Source: Brachyhypopomus gauderio
Taxonomy: Eukaryota; Chordata; Actinopteri; Gymnotiformes; Hypopomidae
Length of the DNA stretch: 64,000 nt
NCBI RefSeq assembly: GCF_052324685.1
Contig: NC_135228.1
Location: 10,690,886 to 10,754,885, forward strand
Direction: 5' to 3'
Shown one piece after another: positions 54,701 to 64,000 of the stretch; position 1 is the stretch's first letter, and every line of letters begins with the position of its first letter. A program made the position numbers and the translations under genes. The notes below the pieces were generated by a model. It was given only the letters and a program-made list of their open reading frames with translations, was not told the origin of the DNA and did not search any database.

Positions 54701-57662
54701 GGAACATACTCTTGCCTGAGTTTTCTTTGGGTATGTTCCTGCGTCTCAACCAAAAACGACAAAGAATGACTCTCCCTACCAGATGCTACATGACTGGTCT
54801 GGTGTTCATTTAGTTGTTCTGAGCTCTTGCTTAGAACTTTAGGCCTGGTGACCTTTGACACCCCAAGTTCTTCCATCGATTTCCCTCGAGAAGCCATCAC
54901 TCTTGCTGGTCGCTGGTCTGGAACTGACGCTGCATGGGGCCTAAAACCTGCTGCATCCTCCACTTTATGCAGAGTACTAAACAAACAAGATATGTGTTTA
55001 AAAATACTATATATAAAAGTAAAAACAGATGACTAATAATTGCATGTCATATTCCTCAGTCACTCAAATCTTACCTTGGGATGTCTTTGATATGCACAGA
55101 CGAAGAACGAAAATGCCGATGGATCTATAATAAAATATCATTTTAAAATGTAACATACAACACAGTCTTCATTAACTTTTGGATTAATATGTACCTGACA
55201 AACATAATGCTACCACTATGTTGACAGTGTGTACAACTAACCTGGTGGGTGGCATGGGGGGTGGAGGTGCTGCGGGTTCTGTAAGATCCAGGCGGTTCTG
55301 GCTCATCCAGGAGACTCTCCACCGACACGGATTTCCCTGACGTTGGTGGCAGCTCCTCTGGTCGACTGGACTGCCGTGAGTGACCACTGGTCTGAGCAGA
55401 GGGGAACTGGGCGTACACAGTGCTGGAGTCCAGAATGCGACCTGCAGAGGGCGGCCTGAGCGCCATCTTTTTGGAACCTGCGTTGGCCGAATGAGGTCTG
55501 GGCCCCCAGTCAGACTCCCTCTCCCCAGATGGATGCCTCTGGCTGGGCACCTGTGGAGCTGGCAGTTGGCGCTCTGCTACCTTTAGGGCAGTTTTTCGCT
55601 CCATATACGCCACCAAGGCCTTGTGCTGAAGGTCCTTGAGCGTGCCTTTTGAGAGGCTGGAGGCCGACATGGTGCGGCCCCTTGTCTCAAACACCTTTCG
55701 TCTGGTGGTAACTTGGCTCAGCTCTCCTCGGCTTTCTTCTGAGAGCAGCGCTTCACTCTCACTACCGAGGGAACGGCAGGTTGCGTGGACAGGTCCATCT
55801 GACAGCTGGTGCAGTTTCTCCGGCTCGGAGTGCGACAGCTTCTTCTGCTCCAGGGTTAGTCTCTTCCTATGGCCGACTCGGGGCACCTGTGGCTGTGCAA
55901 TATTCTGTGGCTTCACAGTCTCTTTCTCAATCACTTTATCAAGGTATTGACTAGTATTTCTCACAGTCTCCTTTTCTGTTTGTTGAAGCTTGGGAACATG
56001 AGGGTGGATGAGGTTCTCAGGCTTGGGACGCATGTCTTGTGGAGCAACGGACAGCTTCTTCTCAGACTTCTGCTCAATTCTGTATGGCCAAGAGAGTTGC
56101 AAATCTTTTCTTTTGAACGACGTCTCCCTCAAAACTTTGGACTGTGCATCCTTCAACTTTTCTTTATAATATTTTTTGAAAGAATCATCCAGTGTATTGC
56201 ATGGGTAGGAGAAATCCTTCACTGTGTCTTCTTTAGACATGTCACTGTGTGATCTGTCACCACTAGGACAAAGAGACTGTTTTTCTGCTTTTTGCTTATT
56301 TTTGCCCCAGTCAGGATCCTTGCACCCCCAACCAGCTGTTTTCTCCATTTTGGCTTTGTTCATAAAGGTGGCCTGGTTAGCCCCAGTGAGGTGATACAGG
56401 AGAGGTGTGGTCTCTTTGCTGATCTTCTCAGAAGGCACATCTACCAAGGACTGTCTTGTCAGTCTGTTTACATGTTCATCTTCTTTTGTATGAATGCTGC
56501 GGTCTGTTTCAGGGGTCTCATTTTGAGAGGACTCAGATGTTGAGAGGCTTGTCTCTGGACCACAGTAGAAGATAGGGTGATTGGTGGTGTGATGTCTGCC
56601 TGTGTCCGTGATCTTCTGGCTATCTTCTAAGACATTTGCACCTTGAGAAGCTTTGTCTTCATGGTTATTGGCAGGCTCCTCAAATTCATTCGGAGGACTT
56701 GATTGTTTATCCTCTTGAAAAAACAACTGACCATTGGGGCCACCAGGACTGCTTGGTTTTCTCAAAGGAACATTCACAAACATGTTTTCCATAGTGCTGT
56801 GAGATCTCTGCCTCTCAGCCTGCCTGTGAGTGTCTGACACGCACTGTGGCTGCGAGACGCTGGACTCAGAAGATCTGTACAGGCCAGTGACAAAGTAAAA
56901 CTGCCCTTTGTGTTGAATACTTCCACTGATCATATTTTGTGACGAGTGCCGGGGGTCGGCCGTCTGGCCTCCCTTCGTCTGTTGTGAGCGGTCCGGCTGA
57001 CTCGTCTGCCGTGGCAGTCGGCTTAAAACGGTTGTGGGCTTTGACTCAGCGTCTGGCGTCAGCTGGTCCCTCTGATAATGTTCTGAAAATCTCCATCCAC
57101 ATGCAGGGTCAGGCCTGGGACCGAGGACTTCAGGATTAACCGCCTGTGGCCTAAAGGACGAAAGGTCAGCCAGCTGACCCTCGGGACTCGGACGCGTTTG
57201 AGAGGTCTCGAGGTTCCTCGTGCCTGTGGAGCTGAGAGGTGCGGGAGGCGGGGGCGGCGATGGTAGAGCCCTGGAGGGCAGCGGAGGGTCTTTAACACGA
57301 GGGCTCTCGTTTTTGCTCTGATTACGCTGCTGTGTGAGAACCTCCATGGAGCGATAGAGCTGGTCCATGCTCTTTGGGTCTGACTCCAGGATGTTAGGAC
57401 CGTACACAGCGTTCACATACTTGAGATCTGAGTACTGCAGGCCATGTGGGTGGAAATCGTCTGATAGAAACGGTGAAGAATAGTCCGGGGCACAGGAGCC
57501 CCCCGAAAAAGAGCTGTAGGCAGAGTCCCCTTTGCCGTGGTGGTGGGTATACTGGTCTATGCTACTGGTGGACTTGGCAGGGGACAGTCGACTCACAGGA
57601 AGACTGAGAGGGTGCAGGTCAAGGTTGCTCATTCTCTCAAACTGGAAGTTGTATGAATCCAT
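51744..57662 (-). CDS. shroom1: Shroom family member 1, actin-binding cytoskeletal regulator
   Basis: Minus-strand coding exons are 57662-55242, 55124-55075, 54976-54485, 54383-53817, 53630-53510, 53347-53075 and 51998-51744, phases consistent, 1392 aa. The N-terminus has no PDZ domain, as in SHROOM1, and carries SPAKSTSSID and GKGDSAYSSFSGG. The ASD1 actin-binding core lies at about 495-535 (KVLRETSFKRKDL, WPYRIEQK), followed by a FSEPxKL-like HSEPEKLHQL motif (about 610). ASD2, the Rho-kinase-binding coiled coil, spans about 1110-1392. It starts near LVQEVVSADQSLARILYP, is interrupted by a low-conservation exon 5, and ends EEQLEALLNTIFP. Shroom proteins recruit Rho kinase to apical or cortical actin to drive contraction. 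The exon 5 donor is weak (AAG|GTTCGT). The length exceeds human SHROOM1 (852 aa as I recall it), mostly from linker. Confidence 0.93.
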
Positions 57663-60039
57663 CTGGATGTGAAGCTGGACAAATGGACCCAGTGAAATGA
57701 AACAAGGATGTAATACCTTTTATTTTCAAGTCATTTTTCTTATGTCCTTTGATGGTAGGAATATCCAGTGTGCTGTTCTCTCCGCAGAACTGAAATTACG
57801 CGATTCTGGCAGAACCTACAAGGAAAAACAGACACACTATTTATGACTGAGGCCAGATGTACTGAATGTACATGTTATACCTGAACTTACACTACTTACA
57901 TGTCTAACAACATGAAAATGTAGGAGCTTATGGCATTGCCAGTGAAAGTCCTTCGCAGTTAGCTATCATGCCAGTGAGCCGTACATATAATTTAGATAAT
58001 AAGAAAAGCTGTTTTGAAATTGCTGGGAAAAGGCACAGATGATGAAGGGTGTGTATTTCCCATTGGGACAGTAGCTTATATGAAGCCTTCATTTAATCTA
58101 ACTGGCATTTAATCAACACGCTATGTTTGTTTCCATGAACAAATATGCAAAGGCATTGCCCTTGAGCAAATAAATTCACAAACAAATGTGTGAACCAATA
58201 AGTGGATGTTATCAGATTCTAAGGGAATTTTTGGTTGGTAATATGTTTTTAATGACTGATAGAAATCTGATTGCTCTAACCTAGCTGTGGTGTTCGAGAT
58301 ATCCAGACTGTATATGTTGCTTTGTCAGGGTGTCTGTGTTGACTAAAAATAGCATGTTTGTGTTAAATTTTCAACATTGCACGTCCACTGGGGCAAGATG
58401 TTAACCAACAACAGTTTTCTAGTTTGTAGATAGGCACGTGTTTAAACACCTCAAAGGGCCACACTCGACCATGAATGTGTTCACACTGAATGTGCAGGAT
58501 GGACTGTAGCTGTTTGTAAAGGTTAGAGATTTTGTAAAGAATGTGTCTAAATACATTTCAAGTTCAATACAGTACTCGGAAAGCTCTCTCTGTTTAATAA
58601 TTACATGAAAAATCTCTCCTGCTCTAATTTCTGTAGAATTCTTTCCAAAACATGGTTACTGATTTCTACACATCAGCTCACTACCATAATGGCTGAAATC
58701 ACTAAAAGGAGGGTCAAATGTCGAGAAGGGGAAAAAAGCTTAATACTTAAACTGGAACCAAGTTGAAGCATCATCAAAAATGAATGAAGGATAATAAACA
58801 TGCATTACATAAATAATAAATATGAAGTACATAACTTGTCAACTTATTGTGAATGGATAACGTTTTTGTTAGTGACAGTTAAGAAGTAAATGTAATGGTG
58901 CTAAAGAGAAGAGATTAATGAAAGACACCATCTGCACCGCAGCTAATAAGAGCCTTGGATTTCAGGTCGGGGGTGGCGGTAATCAGAAATGTCTGGAATG
59001 TCATTTTAACCTGGGTAAAATATTTGGGGATTAATCATGTGAAAACTCTTGGATTACAGATGGATTATGCATTGTTGAGGAACACTATGCATGAAACATA
59101 TTACATTTACATTTATGGGATTGTTTGATGTCTGAATTTGGCATGATGTCTTCAGACATCTAGACATTAGACATCTACAGATACAACAGCTTTAAGAAAG
59201 CTTTGAACAAACAAAACATTAACTTAACTGAGCGGTGTCCTGTATTGTATCATCAGTATGAACTTGGGTAAAGGTAAGAGCAATAAGTGCACATGTTATC
59301 AGCAAGCTCTGTCCTTTTACAGATAAAATCACTGGCAAGAGCAGAAGTGGCATGTGACAGTTAAGAAGGACATGCAGGTTGCTAATCTTGACTCCTCTCA
59401 CTCCGGTTTCCTCATATGCACCTGCACAGGTCACACAGAGCCCAGATCAGTGAGAACTGACAGCAACAACAGGGGAGGTGACGTTTCTCTTTGGACAGAG
59501 TGTACTGGAAACACTTCTTCTGGATGACTAACTTCAAAAGTTTCAAGTAATGAGCCGTCATGCTGGCCCTCGTAACTCAATCAATCGAACAGATCAAAAT
59601 GGGGAAGGGGGGGGGGTTAAAACAGCGCTGGTACATATGCAGGAATGAAGGGATTCATAAGGATCTTGCCCTGCACACGGGGGAGCACTTCAGTGGAAAA
59701 GATGGCACCAACAGTCTGCAACACAATATACAGACAACCAGATTTCTCCCCAAGACAAAAAATATCAAGGAGACAGCGTTTACATTCTTAACATCAAATG
59801 AAAATAGCACATTGTCTCATTTACAAAGAACAGCAGTGTTCCCATATCCGAATAATGTTCAGGTAAAGCTGTTATAAACCTCTCGTCTACGTGATGCAAC
59901 AAAGCCACTCATCCTCCCCTCCTTCCTTACCAGAAGTAGCCGATGGAAAACCTTTTAGTCCGAGAAAGGGGGGAAAAAACAATGTACGTTTCCACTGAAA
60001 CTCTGGTGCGAGTACATCCTGGTGAAGTTGACCTCCTAC
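57663..60039 (-). other. Probable shroom1 5' intron, no coding exon seen
   Basis: Minus-strand acceptors TTTGTCCAG and CACATCCAG lie within 15 bases of the start codon. A further acceptor (CCTTGTAG) near 57817 suggests a spliced 5' UTR. The rest is AT-rich with no supported gene. Confidence 0.4.
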
Positions 60040-60240
60040 CTCGGTGCTTGAGCAGCGAGTGCTGAGAGGAGCTCCTGTGGCCCTCCCGCTCCTCAGACCC
60101 AGCCGGGAGGCCGGGCCTGCCCGCCCGTGACGTCGGCCCTGCCAGGACACAATAGGCCCAGCGGAGGGAATATTTCACCCCTGATAATGGTGTCTGAAGA
60201 AAGGGGGGGGGGAAAGGCCTCACATTCCTGGCTGGCTTCA
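60040..60240 (-). promoter_or_regulatory. shroom1: Candidate promoter and non-coding first exon of shroom1
   Basis: A GC- and CpG-rich island in otherwise AT-rich DNA. On the minus strand it ends in a good splice donor, CACCGAG|GTAGGA (exon border 60040). It contains a GACGTCA CRE-like core (about 60126-60132). Joining this exon to the coding start is an inference. Confidence 0.4.
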
Positions 60241-61100
60241 AAATAAAGAAAGGGCCTGGGTGCCATTCATTCGCTGAGTCTTCTGCTCATGGAGGGCTGC
60301 CAAACGCAGCAGAAACCCTCAGTCACAGGAGCGTCCCTCCCCCTTAATGCCGGCAGGCTGATCACCCTGTGCTGGTCCTTAGTTCTATTTAAAATGAAGT
60401 CACAGGATACGCAGCACAGCATAAAGTGAAGTAAGTACTGCACTGAACTTGAACGCTGCTCTTATTTTGTTAATTGAAACTACTGTTTGTCTTTGAAAAA
60501 TGTCACATGGGCTCACTGCAGACAGTGAACTCAGTGAGATTCTGTAAAAGGCCTCTCCAGCCTCACGCATGTGCACTGATCCAGAACTCGGACTAATTAA
60601 TGTGTCACTACATCCAGTCAGATTTGAATATTCCAATACCAACGTATCGAGCAATTACATACTAATAGACGTGGTATGAACAAGGTTTCTTAAAGCGAAA
60701 ATTAATTTCCAAGCTTCTGACACAGGCTTAATACCCAGGACTCAAACCCAGGTACAGCAGGAAGTAAACCTAAGCTCTGATGACCAGATCAGAACCAGCT
60801 CCTTGGAATAGGAGCCACAGCACCCATTCACCCTGAGTGACAGTCTCAATCATACCATCCTCCCTTCACAGGGTGACGGTTTCTCTCACAAAGTTTTCAC
60901 CTGAAAATAACATCCCAACAGGATCTAAAAAATATACGAGGACCGTAATTTAATATCAGGAGTCAATACACCATAATTATATGGTAGTGGTGTGCTAATA
61001 CACCAGAAGTAATGATTCAGCACATTTAACCACTTTTAGGTTAATAATTCTGAACAGTTCTTTTAACCTTGATTTTTATCACAATGTCACGTTGTGGTAT
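60241..61100. other. Intergenic, no gene seen
   Basis: No recognised feature. Confidence 0.5.
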
Positions 61101-61690
61101 GCGGACCTCTCGGATTTCTGGAGAAACCTGGCCAACAGGTAGCTCACACAACAGACACAGAATACACAACAGACACCAACAGTCGAAAATTCCTGTCTTT
61201 TCTCCTTGGAGATCAGGTTCTCCGCCAGAGGTCTGGGACCTTGAGGGTCAGTTTCCTAGCAGTCATGTTGTTCCACTTCTGGAGTCTCTACCTTCCACGT
61301 CGTTTCTACATCTTCTTTCAGTCCTTCTCACTCCTTCACTTTCTCAAGCTTTTCATGTTCCTTGTTCCGGATGTTTCTATCACTTGGGAATGCTACATCT
61401 ATCCCTACAGCCCTCGTCTGATGTTTGTCTATCGCTAATAGGTCTGGTTGGTTAGCCATTACCATTTTGTTAGTGTGTACCTGGAAGTCCCACGGGATCT
61501 TAGATTGGTCAATCTCCACCATCTTTCAGGGTGTGTCCCACTTTGACCTTGAAACTTCAAGCACATACTTAGCACAGATGTTTCAGTATACTATGCTAGC
61601 CACTTGATAACTTTGCACAGCCTGCATCTGAGGTCCTGCCTGGTGTGGTAGATCCCAGCATCTACAGCTCTTGTGTTATACATATACATA
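61100..61690 (-). pseudogene. Fragment of a non-LTR retrotransposon, C-terminal endonuclease domain
   Basis: On the minus strand (61522-61328) the translation reads IPWDFQVHTNKMVMANQPDL, then an IDVAFPSD motif and RNKEHEKLEK. The PD...D...IDV pattern fits the restriction-like endonuclease located after the reverse transcriptase in some fish non-LTR retrotransposons. Similar sequence continues on either side in broken frames, for example in the 61525-61660 region. No reverse transcriptase is visible in the window, so this is a truncated relic. Confidence 0.6.
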
Positions 61691-61696
61691 CACAGA

Positions 61697-62434
61697 CACT
61701 CACTGGCCACTTAATTAGGTATACGTGTTCAACTGCACGGTAGAACAAGTATCTAATCAGCCAATCATATGGCAGCAACTCATTTAGCCATGTAGACATG
61801 GTCAACACAACCTGCTGAAGTTCAAACTGAGGATGAGCAAGAAAGGGTCAAAAGATCAGAATGGGGAAGAAACGTGACTGAAGTGACTTTGAAAATGGCA
61901 TGGTTGTTGGAGAATGGCACGCAGAAAAGCATCTCTGAATATCGAACATTGAAGCAGTTGAGCTACAGCAGCAGAAGCCCACTTTTGGAAGCATCAGCTA
62001 AGGACAGGAAACTGAGGCTACAATTCACACAAGCTCACTAAAACTGGACGACTGAAGACTGGAGAAACGCTGCTTTGTCTGATGAGTCTTAATGTCTGCT
62101 GTAACATTTGTATGGTAACATCAGAACTTCACGTACATAAACCAGGAAGGCAGATCCACCCAACCGAACATCGTTTGAATGCCACATCTTACTGAGTACT
62201 GCTGCTCATCGTGTCCCTTTATGACCACGGTGTTCCCATCTTCTGATGGCTACTTCCAGCAGAATAGTGTGACACGTCACAAAGCTCAAATCAGCTCAAA
62301 CTGTTCACTGCACTCAAATGGCCTCCACATTCACCAGATCTCAATCCAGCAGAGCACACTATGGTTGTGGTGGAACAGGAGATTGGCATCATGAAGATGC
62401 AGGCAGCAAATCTGCATTATCGGCAGTTCTGAAG
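61697..62434 (+). pseudogene. Tc1/mariner-like element remnant
   Basis: The left end CACTCACTGGCCACTTAATT is the terminal repeat of a widespread teleost Tc1-like family. The body follows the family transposase region in order, including GAGTCTTAATGTCTGCTG, CCCTTTATGACCACGGTGTT, CCAGATCTCAATCCAGCAGA and GGCAGTTCTGAAGGCAAAA. Several internal segments are missing and stops are frequent. The right inverted repeat is absent, the match ending just before a CACACACG stretch. Inactive. Confidence 0.75.
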
Positions 62435-62594
62435 GCAAAAACACACACGTGTGTTTGTTTTCCTGTGTGAAGAACTGTGGGCAACGTTGTTGTTTTCAAG
62501 TTCCTGCTATTTCCACCTGGTTGTTGAATCACAAAGTATAACAAACAACATGGGCAAGCTATTTTTAACCTAAAGCACTCTATCACAGCCTCTG

Positions 62595-62596
<2 letters not shown>

Positions 62597-62668
<72 letters not shown>
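62597..62668. repeat. (CA)36 microsatellite
   Basis: Pure CA run of about 72 bases, the longest simple repeat in the window. Confidence 0.95.
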
Positions 62669-62671
<3 letters not shown>

Positions 62672-64000
62672 TATCTACCTTTTGTTTCAGCATAAAATGT
62701 TAAAAGAGCATTAGGTGTGCTGTCACACCACACAAAGACCACAGAAAACAAAACTGGTGTTTAAAAATCTACTGAAAACATTTGATCACAATATGACTCC
62801 TCTACATATTAATATCAGTCAGTACAAAGAGCCCTGTTGTTATGCACTACTGGAAATATTTTCTACAAGATTTTGGAGCACAGCACTGGTCTTAAATAAC
62901 AGGCTCTGGTCACATCTTAATGGAATGCAGCCACGTATGGTGAGGGCTTTCTGGAACAATGAGGGAGGCCTCCATTGTCACCAGGTCCCTTCACGTAACA
63001 GCATCCCTGACATCAATTGTGGCACTCAAAAAAACAAAAGAGGTTACAAATGCACGCGCTTGAGAAAGCGCCCAGAGAAAGTCACTTTAGGGTGGCTAAG
63101 CTGAACCAGAAGGCAGGGAGGAATTTCACGCACCGAGGACGTCAGGGACACATTTTTTCAGGTGCAGCTGCTATGAAACCAGTATCACCCAGGGCTCCAC
63201 CACACGTGAGCAGCGCTGATGTCTGACTGCGGCGTTGACTTTCTCCATGGGTCCGTCAATTGCCACAAAACACTTGTCATTGAAGTAGACAATTTTGCAA
63301 TAACAACAATAACTGTGTAAGTCAACATAAGTACTGACCCAGTATGGGAAAGAACCCTATCTGGGATTGCTGAGCATATGGTAAGGGGTTACTCAGATCT
63401 GACCTCTGACCTATTTATTTAAAATGTGTAATAACTAGATAAAAAAAGTATAAAAATGTAAAGATTATAAATGGAAGCAAGAATAAGGTGGAGAGTCTGG
63501 AAACAGAATCTCAAGAGAAATATAATTGAACACTGCCTTGGGTTGAGTAAATAAACTCAAATATAGTAAAAGCAGGACTGAACAAGAGTGTGTGAATGAC
63601 GTCAAAGACACAAGAGATCAGAAATGTGGTGACAGACAGACTTTGGTGTCTCAGAGAGCAAGAAAAAGTGAAAATAATTCCAATATATGTTCAAAATTTT
63701 GTATATGAAATTTGGGTTAGAGAATAAGAGAAATCATGATTTAGAAAGTTATATCCCCTCTACATAAATCCATTCCTCTGGGGAAGATTGCAAGAACAAT
63801 TCATGGGAATTCTGTATAATGAGATAAATCAGTCAATGTTTAAATGATTAAAAATATGTCAATGAATATTTAGCATTATGGTACTGTTTAGGTTGGTTTT
63901 AGCGAATGAAGAATTTTGTTTTTAAAAAACCCCACCCAGTTTCATCTTTCATTGCTAAGAAGGAAGTCTCGGAGCTTAAAGGGCGATAGAAAAGCGTCCG
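62669..64000. other. Intergenic, no gene seen
   Basis: Open frames are short and carry no recognised motif. In human the next gene past SHROOM1 is GDF9, but no TGF-beta-like exon is visible here. Confidence 0.5.

Noticed and set aside
59887..60241. Overlapping 87- and 104-codon minus-strand open frames
   Set aside because: Their length is explained by high G+C; the stretch looks more like a promoter and non-coding exon ending in a splice donor.

Overview
The window is vertebrate nuclear DNA, almost certainly from a teleost fish. Genes are split by GT-AG introns, long CA/GT microsatellites are everywhere, and the mobile DNA is of teleost type (Tc1-like transposon remnants, tRNA-headed SINEs, non-LTR retrotransposon tails, a hAT-like MITE). 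An ostariophysan such as a characin or catfish is possible, but this is inferred only from the style of the repeats. No bacterial genes, CRISPR arrays or viral genomes were seen.

Five protein-coding genes were reconstructed exon by exon, and all exon phases agree. (1) stk26 (MST4), + strand, 2265-11093, 11 coding exons, 411 aa: a GCK-III Ste20 kinase. (2) A cyclin I family gene, best called ccni2 from its neighbours, + strand, 23273-26384, 6 coding exons, 345 aa. (3) septin8, - strand, 45223-29528, 10 coding exons, 420 aa. (4) sowaha, + strand, 46134-47561, intronless, 475 aa. (5) shroom1, - strand, 57662-51744, 7 coding exons, 1392 aa.

Genes 2-5 keep the order and orientation that I recall for human 5q31.1 (CCNI2 +, SEPTIN8 -, SOWAHA +, SHROOM1 -). 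stk26, X-linked in human, lies directly upstream of this block. septin8 and sowaha are head to head with 910 bp between start codons; ccni2/septin8 and sowaha/shroom1 are tail to tail. septin8 and shroom1 both act on the cortical cytoskeleton, but the cluster is a syntenic block, not an operon.

The gap between stk26 and ccni2 (12.9-22.7 kb) is a transposon graveyard. It holds a non-LTR retroelement 3' end, a zinc-finger retroelement fragment, a hAT-like MITE, a Tc1-like transposase relic split by a SINE, and a roughly 3-kb foldback element (18954-21957). The foldback element has arms of about 0.93 kb, a 9-10 bp target duplication, and a loop made of a tandem 190-bp repeat. It is the most unusual structure in the window. 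A second repeat-rich area (61.1-62.4 kb) carries an endonuclease-domain fragment of a non-LTR element and another Tc1-like remnant. The first 1.25 kb looks like the 3' UTR of an upstream + strand gene whose coding part is outside the window.
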